The notes under the pieces were generated by a model. That model did not search any database. It saw only the letters and a program-made list of their open reading frames with translations, and was not told the DNA's origin. This document shows, one piece after another, positions 1 through 7,126 of a DNA stretch of 11,565 nucleotides; within the stretch, counting starts at the first letter, position 1, and the number at the start of each line of letters is the position of its first letter. The DNA comes from an uncultured Sulfurovum sp. (GTDB taxonomy: Bacteria > Campylobacterota > Campylobacteria > Campylobacterales > Sulfurovaceae). The DNA is taken from contig CAMZNQ010000111.1 in NCBI GenBank assembly GCA_947313765.1, forward strand, positions 1 to 11,565, given 5' to 3'. The position numbers and the translations under genes were made by a program.

Positions 1-4
1 AGAT

Positions 5-26
5 GTCGGAATAGGGATATTCCGAC
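5..26 (-). terminator. hairpin downstream of aspC-like gene
   Basis: A perfect 9-bp inverted repeat (GTCGGAATA / TATTCCGAC, 4-nt loop) starts 9 nt beyond the aminotransferase stop codon. Its position suggests that it ends that transcript. No T-run is visible on the minus strand before the window ends, so a classical rho-independent terminator cannot be confirmed. Confidence 0.5.
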
Positions 27-34
27 CTATACGC

Positions 35-1204
35 TTACTTCATATTTTGAATAAAAGCCTCAATTCGTTTAATACCTGTACGAATAGTCTCAATATCGGT
101 AGCAAATGAGAATCTAAAGTACCCCTCACTTCCAAAACCAACACCTGGAACAACAGCTACTCCTTGCTCTTCTAGTAAATCTTTACAAAATTGCATTGAA
201 TCATTTGATACCTCTTTTATGTTTACAAATAGATAGAATGCACCGTTTGGTTTTACTACAGAGAGACCATCTACACCATTAAATAGTTCAACAGCTTCAT
301 TACATCTACTCTCAAAAGCTACTCTCATCTCCTCAATCTCTCTATCTATAGTTCCATCAAGTCCAACTATTGCTGCTGATTGAGTAATTGAGTTGATATT
401 TGAGGTACTTTGAGATTGTAGTTTATTCATTACAGAGATAAGTTCTCTATTTGCAGATGCTAAATATCCAAATCTCCAACCTGTCATAGCTGCTGATTTA
501 CTTAGTCCATTTATGGTAACGGTTCTGTTGAACATATCTTCAGAGATAGAGGCAGTTGAGACAAATTTAGTATCTCCAAAGACTAATTTTTCGTACATCT
601 CATCAGAGGCTACGACTATGTTTGTATCTTTTAGAACCTCTGCTAAAGCTTCAAGCTCCTCTTTTGAATATACAGCACCTGTTGGGTTTGAAGGAGATGT
701 TAAAACTAGCATTTTTGTCTTTGGAGTAATAGCCGACTTTAACTGTTCTGGAGTTATTTTAAATCCACTATCATCATTAGTATCAATAATAACAGATATT
801 CCACCAGAGTATTTAACTAATTCAGGATATGTTACCCAATATGGGGCAGGAATAATAACCTCATCTCCTTCATCAATTAGGGCTTGAAAAAGGTTAAATA
901 GAGAGTGTTTTGCACCATTATTTGTTAAAATTTGGTCTGCACTATAGCTTAGTCCATTTTCACGTTTAAGTTTATCTGCAACAGCATCTAAAAGTTCTGG
1001 AGTACCTGCAACAGCAGTATATTTTGTTAATCCGTCATCAAGTGCCTTTTTTCCAGCCTCCTTGACAGCTGTTGGTGTATCAAAATCAGGTTCTCCAGCA
1101 GAGAAAGAGATTACATCTTTTCCACTAGCTTTTAAATCTCTTGCCAATGAAGAGATAGCAATGGTTAAAGAGGCAGAGAGTGTCTGTATACGTTGTGAAA
1201 GCAT
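35..1204 (-). CDS. aspC: pyridoxal-phosphate aminotransferase, aspartate aminotransferase type (class I/II)
   Basis: A 389-residue cytoplasmic PLP enzyme that transfers amino groups between aspartate (or aromatic amino acids) and 2-oxo acids. Seen in the sequence: AGEPDFDTP at residues 36-44, the NPTG motif at 173-176, the PLP-contacting Asp at 201 (ASDEMYEKL), the Schiff-base Lys236 within SKSAAMTGWR, and the substrate carboxylate-binding Arg364 in YFRFSFA. The length matches the subgroup I-gamma aspartate aminotransferases. ATG start at 1204 with a modest AAAAGG ribosome binding site. It lies 94 bp downstream of cysE and could be read through from speA-cysE or start from its own -10 at 1254-1259. 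Exact substrate preference (aspartate, prephenate or aromatic) cannot be told from the sequence; aspC is the family label. Confidence 0.93.
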   Translation of the reverse strand: MLSQRIQTLSASLTIAISSLARDLKASGKDVISFSAGEPDFDTPTAVKEAGKKALDDGLTKYTAVAGTPELLDAVADKLKRENGLSYSADQILTNNGAKHSLFNLFQALIDEGDEVIIPAPYWVTYPELVKYSGGISVIIDTNDDSGFKITPEQLKSAITPKTKMLVLTSPSNPTGAVYSKEELEALAEVLKDTNIVVASDEMYEKLVFGDTKFVSTASISEDMFNRTVTINGLSKSAAMTGWRFGYLASANRELISVMNKLQSQSTSNINSITQSAAIVGLDGTIDREIEEMRVAFESRCNEAVELFNGVDGLSVVKPNGAFYLFVNIKEVSNDSMQFCKDLLEEQGVAVVPGVGFGSEGYFRFSFATDIETIRTGIKRIEAFIQNMK

Positions 1205-1253
1205 GGTTTAGCCTTTTGTAAAAAGTATGTTTTGTACTAATCAAAATCTTAGA

Positions 1254-1259
1254 AGTATA
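1254..1259 (-). promoter_or_regulatory. possible -10 box for aspC-like gene
   Basis: TATACT on the minus strand, 49 nt upstream of the ATG in the gap between cysE and the aminotransferase gene. No convincing -35 is visible, which is common in Campylobacterota. Position and sequence are the only support. Confidence 0.4.
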
Positions 1260-1298
1260 CAGAATTTTTAGTTAAAATTTAAACATCATATTTTTCTA

Positions 1299-1997
1299 CT
1301 ACATAGACTTAATAAATGTTGAGTAGATTTCACTCAATTCATGGTCCTCTTTCTCCATAAGTTCAACATTTCCTGTTTTTATTGTCTCCTCTAAAACAGC
1401 AATACGCTTTATGAGATAGTGAAAAATTTCTTTATTGACATCTGGTAACATATCGTGACGAAGTTCAGAATTTTTATTTTCACAGTTAATAATCCTAGCA
1501 GGAATACCAATGGCTGTTGCGTAAGGTGGTACATCTTTTATGACAACTGAGTTTGCACCTACTTTTGCACCTTTTCCAATGGTAATATTTCCTAAAACTT
1601 TAGCTCCTGTTCCAATAATTACGTTATCCTCTATGGTCGGGTGTCGTTTTCCATGAGAGGTACTAACTCCACCGAGTGTAACTTGTTGATATATGACTAC
1701 ATCATCTCCAATAATTGCTGTCTCTCCAATAACAACACCTACAGCATGGTCAATGAAAACACGACAACCAATAGTTGCAGCAGGATGTATATCGACCGTT
1801 GTTAAAAATTGTCCAATAGCAGAGATGAACCTTGGTAGAAATCTTAATCCTAATTTGTATAGAGTATTTGATATTCGATAGAAGAACATCGCCCAGAGTC
1901 CAGGATAGTTAAAAAATAGCTCAAATGTATTGTGTAGAGCAGGGTCATTTCGTTTGACATTTAAGAAGTCCTCTTTTATTTTTCTAAATAGATTCAA
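1299..1997 (-). CDS. cysE: serine O-acetyltransferase
   Basis: A 232-residue acetyltransferase that makes O-acetylserine from serine and acetyl-CoA, the first step of cysteine synthesis. The N-terminal helical part (1-65) is followed by a left-handed beta-helix of hexapeptide repeats (about 70-170). The catalytic Asp-His pair is D83-H84 (FIDHA), with the second conserved His in GKRHP at H119; GIPARI closes the helix. After the helix there is a tail of about 62 residues, longer than in the shortest homologues and charged. The start is TTG, chosen because AGGAGAG lies 4-6 nt upstream and no ATG fits. The speA TAG stop overlaps this ribosome binding site, leaving 9 nt between the genes, so translation is probably coupled. 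Confidence 0.93.
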   Translation of the reverse strand: MNLFRKIKEDFLNVKRNDPALHNTFELFFNYPGLWAMFFYRISNTLYKLGLRFLPRFISAIGQFLTTVDIHPAATIGCRVFIDHAVGVVIGETAIIGDDVVIYQQVTLGGVSTSHGKRHPTIEDNVIIGTGAKVLGNITIGKGAKVGANSVVIKDVPPYATAIGIPARIINCENKNSELRHDMLPDVNKEIFHYLIKRIAVLEETIKTGNVELMEKEDHELSEIYSTFIKSM

Positions 1998-2006
1998 TTA
2001 TCTCTC

Positions 2007-3827
2007 CTAATTATTAGCTTGAATAGTTTTAATATAGCTGTTCTCGCTTAAATAGAGATATAGTTTACCCAATAAATCAGATTTTCCAATCTGTAGTTTT
2101 AACTTTTTATCCAAAACACTCTTATCGTAATTAATATCTTCTAAAACATCCATGATATTTTGCGATTCTATCAACTTATCTAAACGGTACTCTCCATTTT
2201 CATCAAAATTTACAACTACCTCTGTTGGGTGGGTAAATAGATTATGATTCATTCCTAAAACCTCTTGATATGCTCCTGTTAGAAAAAATGCTAAAAAATA
2301 CTCCTCTTTTGTTACATCTACATCGTGTAGATAGAGAGGTAGATTATCGTCAAAAGCTATCTCTCCATCAGAGTCACAGGTAATATCCCAAAGTGTTGCA
2401 GGATTTGTTGGTTCAATATCTAGTTTATCTATTGGCATCATGGGAAAATTTTGTTGTAGACCCCAAAAGTCAGGGATAGATTGGAATAGGGAGAAGTTTA
2501 CTAGATAACGCTCTTGAATCTTATTTTGTAGCTTCTTAAGCTCTTCTAACCCCTCATTTTGTAGTAAAACAATAGATTTCTTTACAATAAGATGTACTAA
2601 TATCTCACTATTTGAACGGTCTTCTAAATCAATATATCCTAAATCAAATAGAGTTAATAGGCTCTCAATATGGTCAAGTGCGTCATGTAGATACTCTCTA
2701 GCATTAGAGGAGTTTAGCTCTAGGTATAGTTCATATAGTTCAGAGATTAGGGGAGGGTTATTATTTTTTAGACGTAAAGATTTCTCATTATAATCTTGTG
2801 AAAATAGTTCTAATACAGGAGTAATGAGAACAGAGTGAGAAGAGGCAATAAAGCGTCCTGATTCTGTAAAAATATCTGGTTCATCAATCTTTTTATTTTT
2901 AGCAATCTCTTTGATTAGAAAGACAACATCATTTGCAAATTCAGATAGTTCATAGTTTATCTCTTTAGAGTATTTATGTTGAGAATACTCAACAGCAAGA
3001 CCTCCACCAATGTTTATGGCACTTAGTGCGTATGCACCTCTATTTTTTAAATCTGCATAGATATTTCCTGCCTCTCTCAAAGCTTTTTTTAGTGGTGCTA
3101 TTTCACTCATTTGTGAACCTATGTGAAAGTGAATCATCCATAGTTGTTCCAATAGATTGTGTTTCTCCATTAAGTAGTAGGCTTCAAGAATCTCTGTTGA
3201 TGTCAATCCAAATTTAGAACCATATCCTCCACTCTTTGCCCATTTACCTACTCCTGTACTATGTAGTCGGATTCTTACTCCTATTTTAGGTTTAATATCT
3301 TGATTGAACTCTCTATCTACTTCTATAATAGTTCTAAGCTCACCCAATCCCTCTATGGTAATGGTAAGGTTGTGACCCATATTTGAAGCTATGAAGCAGA
3401 GTGAAATCATCTCTTTATCTTTAAATCCATTAACTGTAATGGGGTATCCAATGGGTGTTTGTGTAATGGCAATAAGTAGTTCTGCTTTACTTCCTGCTTC
3501 TAGTCCATAGTTGTACTCTTTAGAAACATCCATGAGTGAATGTACAAAATTTGGAAATTGATTTACTTTAAGAGGAAAAACAGCTTGAAAATCTCCTCCA
3601 TACTCAAACTCTTTTATGGCTCGATTAAACTCATTGTAGAGAGTAGAGACCTGTTTTTTGATGAGGTGTGGAAATCTTAAGAGTACAGGCCCTTTATATC
3701 CATCTCTTCTAATCTTTTGTGTAATCTCTAGCAGAGAGGGTTGGCTTTTATGGTTAACATTTATTGTACTTTTTTTTATAATAAAGTTATTATCTCCCCA
3801 AATATCAATACCGTAGTTTCTATTCAT
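2007..3827 (-). CDS. speA: biosynthetic arginine decarboxylase
   Basis: PLP fold III decarboxylase turning arginine into agmatine for polyamine synthesis. Counting from the first in-frame ATG (3839), the PLP Lys is K91 (PLKVNQFPNF), HFHIGSQ is at 237-243, the glycine-rich phosphate loop INIGGG at 275-280, ESGRF at 326-330, and the catalytic Cys488-Asp489 pair lies in WDITCDSDGE, followed by TGAYQEVLG. Length (about 606-610) is normal for SpeA. I place the start at the second ATG (3827): GGAG lies 6 nt before it, whereas the first ATG has no Shine-Dalgarno and would be only about 8 nt from the transcription start predicted by the TATAAT box at 3854-3859. An A8 run lies in the codons for KK at residues 22-23. 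First gene of the speA-cysE pair. Confidence 0.95.
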   Translation of the reverse strand: MNRNYGIDIWGDNNFIIKKSTINVNHKSQPSLLEITQKIRRDGYKGPVLLRFPHLIKKQVSTLYNEFNRAIKEFEYGGDFQAVFPLKVNQFPNFVHSLMDVSKEYNYGLEAGSKAELLIAITQTPIGYPITVNGFKDKEMISLCFIASNMGHNLTITIEGLGELRTIIEVDREFNQDIKPKIGVRIRLHSTGVGKWAKSGGYGSKFGLTSTEILEAYYLMEKHNLLEQLWMIHFHIGSQMSEIAPLKKALREAGNIYADLKNRGAYALSAINIGGGLAVEYSQHKYSKEINYELSEFANDVVFLIKEIAKNKKIDEPDIFTESGRFIASSHSVLITPVLELFSQDYNEKSLRLKNNNPPLISELYELYLELNSSNAREYLHDALDHIESLLTLFDLGYIDLEDRSNSEILVHLIVKKSIVLLQNEGLEELKKLQNKIQERYLVNFSLFQSIPDFWGLQQNFPMMPIDKLDIEPTNPATLWDITCDSDGEIAFDDNLPLYLHDVDVTKEEYFLAFFLTGAYQEVLGMNHNLFTHPTEVVVNFDENGEYRLDKLIESQNIMDVLEDINYDKSVLDKKLKLQIGKSDLLGKLYLYLSENSYIKTIQANN

Positions 3828-3853
3828 ATAATGCTCCATTTTTTAAAAAAGGT

Positions 3854-3859
3854 ATTATA
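3854..3859 (-). promoter_or_regulatory. -10 box of speA
   Basis: Perfect TATAAT on the minus strand (context AAGATATAATACC), 26 nt upstream of the favoured ATG. The predicted start of transcription near 3847 gives a leader of about 20 nt containing the GGAG site. No clear -35. Confidence 0.65.
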
Positions 3860-3926
3860 TCTTATTTGTAGTAATGTAGTTTTTAGATATTGAACATGGT
3901 GAAAGAGATGAAGAGTAGAATATAAT

Positions 3927-3939
3927 CCCTCAAAGAGGG
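3927..3939. terminator. small hairpin after superoxide reductase gene
   Basis: CCCTC-AAA-GAGGG, a 5-bp stem with a 3-nt loop, 25 nt beyond the superoxide reductase stop. On the plus strand it is followed by TTTT, on the minus strand by ATTATATT. Short, but it is the only structure between this gene and the speA promoter, so it may end the minus-strand transcript. Confidence 0.35.
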
Positions 3940-3963
3940 TTTTAAAAAGTTAGAGTAGATTTT

Positions 3964-4347
3964 TTAGTTTACTGCTACTTCTACAGGTGTACCTTCCCAA
4001 ATACCATGCTTTGTACAGTATCCGTGAGCTACCAATTTAAGTTTTTTTCCTGTTGGAATGATTGTAAATGTAGTAGTGTTGTGTGCTTTAATATTTCCAA
4101 GAGTTCCTGGAACATAAGTAACTTGTGCTAATTTTGTATCTCCATTAAAAAGAGTAATAGACTCAATGTAGTGGTCAAAATCATCTGGATGAGTATATTC
4201 ATTACCCATTTTAACAGTTACTTCAAATGGCTCACCAGCAGTTGCTGTATCTGCACAAGTGATAAACGGAGAGTGTCTATCAATAAGGTCTTTTTTTGCT
4301 TCTCTATCAATCTCAGAGATATCTTGGTATTTGTTAATTTTTGGCAT
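3964..4347 (-). CDS. superoxide reductase, neelaredoxin (1Fe, class II) type
   Basis: A 127-residue cytoplasmic non-haem iron protein that reduces superoxide to hydrogen peroxide without making oxygen. The four-His one-Cys iron site can be traced: H25 (DRHSPFI), H53 and H59 (spacing H-x5-H in YTHPDDFDHYI), C111 and H114 (GYCTKHGIWEG). There is no N-terminal desulforedoxin Cys4 domain, hence class II. Unusually, the Glu-Lys pair that normally precedes the first His ligand (EKHxP) is Asp-Arg here. ATG start at 4347 with AAAAGGAA upstream. It has its own extended -10 promoter overlapping a palindrome, and follows a haem-binding cytochrome gene, so a link to oxygen stress is likely. Fold assignment is firm; activity with the D-R pair is inferred. 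Confidence 0.9.
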   Translation of the reverse strand: MPKINKYQDISEIDREAKKDLIDRHSPFITCADTATAGEPFEVTVKMGNEYTHPDDFDHYIESITLFNGDTKLAQVTYVPGTLGNIKAHNTTTFTIIPTGKKLKLVAHGYCTKHGIWEGTPVEVAVN

Positions 4348-4377
4348 TTTAATTCCTTTTGTTATTTTTATGGTTGG

Positions 4378-4383
4378 ATTATA
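4378..4383 (-). promoter_or_regulatory. extended -10 promoter of superoxide reductase gene
   Basis: TGCTATAAT on the minus strand: a perfect -10 with the TGN extension, 30 nt upstream of the ATG. The -35 window (about 4401-4406) has a poor match and falls inside the palindrome at 4396-4424. Confidence 0.7.
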
Positions 4384-4395
4384 GCAGAAGTTATT

Positions 4396-4424
4396 TTAAA
4401 TAGGACAATATTTATCCTATTTAA
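4396..4424. promoter_or_regulatory. palindrome over the -35 region of the superoxide reductase promoter (operator or terminator)
   Basis: Perfect 10-bp arms TTAAATAGGA and TCCTATTTAA separated by 9 nt. One arm contains the stop codon of the haem-binding protein gene (TAG at 4417-4419) and the other lies where the -35 of the superoxide reductase promoter should be. It may be a regulator binding site, a terminator of the upstream operon, or both. On the minus strand there is no T-run behind it, which speaks against a simple terminator. Confidence 0.5.
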
Positions 4425-4869
4425 TTTTTTCTTTTATCTCTTTTGACCATTTAGTGAGTAATTCTTTCTCATATTTAGATAAAGCACTCTCTTTATGTAT
4501 CCATAGATATGATGGCATAGGCATACGGATAATAATTGATTTTGGAAGTTTATCCATCACTTTTAACTGTTTATCTTTATTATATGTGTACCACTTAGAG
4601 AAGTTTACCACTCTTCTACCATTTTTCACATGCTGTTGTACTATCCATGACATAGGTGCAATATTATAGTAAAATGGCTCTTTCACTTCTGAAGAGTGAC
4701 AATCGTAACATGAACGTTTTAATATGTTCATAATCTCTTCAGGTGCTTTAATCTCCTCTTTGGGATTCTTTTTTAGTTTGGCTAATATGTTCATAGATAT
4801 AGATTGACTACCAATGAGTACAATAAGTACCCAAAACCAAAAACTTGACAAGAGTTTTTTAAAATTCAA
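4417..4869 (-). CDS. membrane-anchored haem-binding c-type cytochrome (haem-binding domain family)
   Basis: About 150 residues. An N-terminal hydrophobic segment (SSFWFWVLIVLIG, about residues 8-20) exports and anchors the protein, putting the rest in the periplasm. A single CYDCH haem c motif follows at residues 54-58, then the family's MSWIVQQHVKNGRRVVNFSKW block and MPMPSYLWIH, whose Met is a plausible second haem ligand. The start is best placed at TTG 4869 because a perfect AGGAGG sits 5 nt before it; an in-frame GTG at 4884 would have that AGGAGG inside the gene and no site of its own. It overlaps the preceding small gene by 11 nt and closes the mobB-fbp operon. Electron partner unknown. 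A truncated paralogue lies at 10533-10742. Confidence 0.82.
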   Translation of the reverse strand: MNFKKLLSSFWFWVLIVLIGSQSISMNILAKLKKNPKEEIKAPEEIMNILKRSCYDCHSSEVKEPFYYNIAPMSWIVQQHVKNGRRVVNFSKWYTYNKDKQLKVMDKLPKSIIIRMPMPSYLWIHKESALSKYEKELLTKWSKEIKEKIK

Positions 4870-5056
4870 ATCCACCTCCTGCACCCTTATTCATGCTATT
4901 ATATACTGCATGAACGTAGGCATCACGAACCTTACAACTATTTATTTTTGAACAAGATAGGCAGGAGTTAATATTATACTCCTCTTGACATATTTTGAGT
5001 TCTCTACTCTTTATCTCCAACTCTATCTCCCACTCATCCAATGAAACTTTTTCCAC
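4859..5056 (-). CDS. small four-cysteine protein, function unknown
   Basis: 65 residues, GTG start 3 nt after the fbp stop (weak GAGAG ribosome binding site). Cys at 23, 32, 35 and 41 (C-x8-C-x2-C-x5-C) could hold zinc or an iron-sulfur centre. The end, SMNKGAGGGFEF, is glycine-rich and is encoded by the DNA that also carries the AGGAGG site of the next gene. No signal peptide, so cytoplasmic. I have the impression that a short protein of this kind is conserved in Campylobacterota but cannot prove it here. Its tight packing between fbp and the haem protein, the four cysteines and the acidic amphipathic N-terminus support a real gene; the function is unknown. Confidence 0.7.
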   Translation of the reverse strand: MEKVSLDEWEIELEIKSRELKICQEEYNINSCLSCSKINSCKVRDAYVHAVYNSMNKGAGGGFEF

Positions 5057-5059
5057 TCT

Positions 5060-5911
5060 CTACTCTCTCATTCCATAAGCTTTGCGTAAAGCCTCTATCT
5101 CATAATTTGAACCAAAAAAGCATGGGCTTGTATCGTGAGGGTGGGAGGGGATAAGTTTAAGAAGTCTAACTCCTTTATGGTTAACTGCTTGACCACCTGC
5201 TTGTTCATACATAAGTGCAAACGGGATAACTTCAAATAGTTGTCTAAGCTTTCCATTTGGTCTATCTGATGTTGCAGGATATGAGAATAGTCCACCACCT
5301 TTTAGCATGATTTGATGTAAATCGGGAACCATTCCTCCCGAGTAACGTAATCTGTAACCCTCTTGAAATAGGTCATCTATGAATGTTTTGTGGTAGTCAC
5401 ACCAGTTCTGTTGTGTTCCACCAGATGCGTTAAGTTTCCCTTTTTCATCCATTTTAATATCTGAAATATATTTAAACTCTGAACCTACAACACGATATAG
5501 TTTTGGTTTTGACGCTCTATCTACAATGACTAACTCAATACGAGGTCCATAGACAACATAGGCAGAGGCTATGAGATTTTCTCCATTTAGCTCTCCCTCA
5601 TAAATTCCAAATATAGAACCAACAGATAGATTTACATCAACAAGGCTTGAACCATCTAGTGGGTCGTAACAGATAGTATATTTTCCTATTGAAGATAGCT
5701 CTAAAACACCCTCTTTCTCTTCACTCACTAAAGCTTTAACAGATTTAACAGAGGCAAATCTTTTTTCTATAATAATGTCCGATTGAACATCTAATTTAAG
5801 CTGTTCCTCTCCTGAAGAGTTTTCAGAGTCTGAATAACCCAAATCAGCTCTTTTAATTGCACTATCAATCTCAAATGCAACCTCTTTTATTGTCTCAAAT
5901 ATCTCTTTCAT
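5060..5911 (-). CDS. fbp: fructose-1,6-bisphosphatase class I
   Basis: 283 residues; hydrolyses fructose 1,6-bisphosphate to fructose 6-phosphate, the committing step of gluconeogenesis and needed in autotrophs. Visible metal and substrate motifs are SEE (63-65), DPLDGSS (83-89), the substrate block [13 protein letters not shown] (190-202), and [21 protein letters not shown] (220-240, phosphate-binding region), ending with [10 protein letters not shown]. It is shorter than the roughly 330-residue enterobacterial enzyme, as in Helicobacter-type enzymes, and lacks an obvious AMP-site extension. ATG at 5911 with AAAGGAG; the mobB stop overlaps this site, 12 nt upstream. The downstream small gene starts 3 nt after its stop, so it is an internal gene of the mobB operon. 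Confidence 0.95.
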   Translation of the reverse strand: MKEIFETIKEVAFEIDSAIKRADLGYSDSENSSGEEQLKLDVQSDIIIEKRFASVKSVKALVSEEKEGVLELSSIGKYTICYDPLDGSSLVDVNLSVGSIFGIYEGELNGENLIASAYVVYGPRIELVIVDRASKPKLYRVVGSEFKYISDIKMDEKGKLNASGGTQQNWCDYHKTFIDDLFQEGYRLRYSGGMVPDLHQIMLKGGGLFSYPATSDRPNGKLRQLFEVIPFALMYEQAGGQAVNHKGVRLLKLIPSHPHDTSPCFFGSNYEIEALRKAYGMRE

Positions 5912-5923
5912 ATTCTTACTCCT

Positions 5924-6418
5924 TTATACACGTTTTGCATTTCTATCTATCCATTCAACTATTTGATTTGTATTATTTAAATCTAATATCTCAATATGGG
6001 GTGGAATAGTATACTCTTCTATATTAATAGTATCATCAATTGCAATCGCTTCACTACAATCAAGATAACTCTCCTCTATTTTGTTTCTAAATATAGCAAC
6101 TCTTGGTAGAGGTAGAGTCTTTAGCCCCTCAACCAATAGAATATCAAAACTATTAAACATCCTAATAATTTCATCTAAATCTTTATCTCTTTTTGAAAAA
6201 TATGTAGTGCGAGTAGGGGAGGCAACTACAACTTCAGCACCTATTTTTGAAAATCTATAACTATCTTTACCCTCTTTGTCAAAAATGGCTTTATCTTTTG
6301 GGTCATGTTTTATTATGGCTACTTCTCTATTTTTAATTAAAACTTTAGCTACTTTCTCAATTAGTGTAGTTTTCCCACTACCAGAAGGTCCTGTAAATGC
6401 GACAGCAAAGTGTTTCAT
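5924..6418 (-). CDS. mobB: molybdopterin-guanine dinucleotide biosynthesis adaptor protein
   Basis: 164-residue cytoplasmic P-loop GTPase that assists MobA in attaching GMP to molybdopterin for enzymes such as nitrate reductase or formate dehydrogenase. Walker A GPSGSGKTT is at residues 10-18; the MobB signature IIKHDPKDKAIFDKEGKDSYRF with downstream GA is at 35-62, and the LLVEGLK Walker-B-like strand at 94-100. The length is normal. ATG at 6418 with AAGGAA 6 nt before it. It is the first gene of the operon mobB-fbp-small Cys protein-haem protein, read from the TATAAT at 6446-6451. The metabolic mix (cofactor plus sugar phosphatase) suggests an operon of convenience. Confidence 0.93.
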   Translation of the reverse strand: MKHFAVAFTGPSGSGKTTLIEKVAKVLIKNREVAIIKHDPKDKAIFDKEGKDSYRFSKIGAEVVVASPTRTTYFSKRDKDLDEIIRMFNSFDILLVEGLKTLPLPRVAIFRNKIEESYLDCSEAIAIDDTINIEEYTIPPHIEILDLNNTNQIVEWIDRNAKRV

Positions 6419-6445
6419 AGGTTTCCTTATATTTTAGTCGATGTA

Positions 6446-6451
6446 ATTATA
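6446..6451 (-). promoter_or_regulatory. -10 box of the mobB operon
   Basis: TATAAT on the minus strand (AAGTATAATTACATCG), 27 nt upstream of the mobB ATG, in the 97-bp gap shared with the divergent lipoprotein gene. No obvious -35. Confidence 0.65.
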
Positions 6452-6484
6452 CTTAAAAGTTAATAGAAAATATGTTAAAATTGG

Positions 6485-6496
6485 TATATATATAGT
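6485..6496 (+). promoter_or_regulatory. possible -10 region of lipoprotein gene
   Basis: TATATATATAGT on the plus strand, 19-30 nt upstream of the ATG and just before the AAAGG ribosome binding site at 6502-6506. Several registers of TATATA/TATAGT are possible, so the exact hexamer cannot be named. Confidence 0.35.
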
Positions 6497-6515
6497 TAAT
6501 TAAAGGTTTATTTCA

Positions 6516-7088
6516 ATGGTAAAAAAAATGGTTTTTATACTATCATCACTTTTGATGTTTGGTTGTTCTGCGAAAAAAGATGAGTGTGGAATTAGAGAGA
6601 CTTCAGATTTTGCTCAACTCTTTACCAAAGATGAAATATATGATATAAGTTTAAGAAATACACATAAAGCCCAACTTATGGCATCTTTTGAGACCAAAGC
6701 ACTACTTACAGCTACCTATCTTAACCCTGTTTTTGCTCAAAGAACTTGTAAAAAAAGATTTAAAAATGAGATGAAAGATGGAGAGTATTTTTTTGTAGTA
6801 GTCTTTATTACTAATTCTGAACATTCAGAATTCAATAAAAAGGGGTATAGTTTAACTCTAAACGGTCATCTTCCTATTGATATTAAACTTTTAGACAATA
6901 ACGACCCTTTGCGTTACGAGATGCCAATGATGAATAATTGGAGCAACTACTACAAGGTTAAATTTCCAAAAGTAAATAGCAATAAATTAACCCTTATCTT
7001 TGAAAATGAACGTTTTGGAAGAGATATTTTAACCTATTCTAAATCAGAAGAGGAGAGTAACCCTATTAAGCCTTTTAGGAGAAGATAA
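6516..7088 (+). CDS. putative lipoprotein, function unknown
   Basis: 190 residues. A typical lipoprotein signal peptide (VKK, then FILSSLLMF) ends in LMFGC with the acyl-accepting Cys17, so the protein should be membrane-anchored on the outside of the inner membrane. The mature part is polar with two further Cys (C24, C78) and a beta-strand-like second half (YSLTLNG, IDIKLLD, KLTLIFENERFG) and a basic tail (PFRRR). No family recognised. ATG at 6516 with AAAGG 9 nt before it. An A8 run begins 5 nt into the gene. It is the only complete plus-strand gene here, divergent from mobB and ending 1 nt from the convergent transglycosylase gene. Confidence 0.85.
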   Translation: MVKKMVFILSSLLMFGCSAKKDECGIRETSDFAQLFTKDEIYDISLRNTHKAQLMASFETKALLTATYLNPVFAQRTCKKRFKNEMKDGEYFFVVVFITNSEHSEFNKKGYSLTLNGHLPIDIKLLDNNDPLRYEMPMMNNWSNYYKVKFPKVNSNKLTLIFENERFGRDILTYSKSEEESNPIKPFRRR

Positions 7089-7126
7089 TCTATTTTCTTC
7101 TAAACCTATCTGTTTTAGAAGGCTTA
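7067..7126. repeat. inverted repeat spanning the convergent gene ends
   Basis: Arms TAAGCCTTTTA (7067-7077) and TAGAAGGCTTA (7116-7126) pair over 11 positions with one G-U wobble and flank both stop codons. A smaller imperfect stem (GAGAAGA / TTCTTC) lies inside. It could stop transcription from both sides, although neither strand has a T-run behind it. Confidence 0.45.

Noticed and set aside
513..887. 124-codon plus-strand frame within the aminotransferase gene
   Set aside because: It lies opposite a gene with all family motifs, has no ribosome binding site and encodes a Ser/Ile-rich low-complexity product typical of an antisense shadow frame.
3828..3839. First ATG of speA as the start codon
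   Set aside because: No ribosome binding site and a leader of only about 8 nt from the predicted transcription start; the second ATG has GGAG 6 nt before it. The difference is only four residues.
3921..3926. TATAAT on the plus strand as a plus-strand promoter
   Set aside because: Nothing on the plus strand downstream looks coding; in this AT-rich DNA an isolated hexamer is expected by chance.
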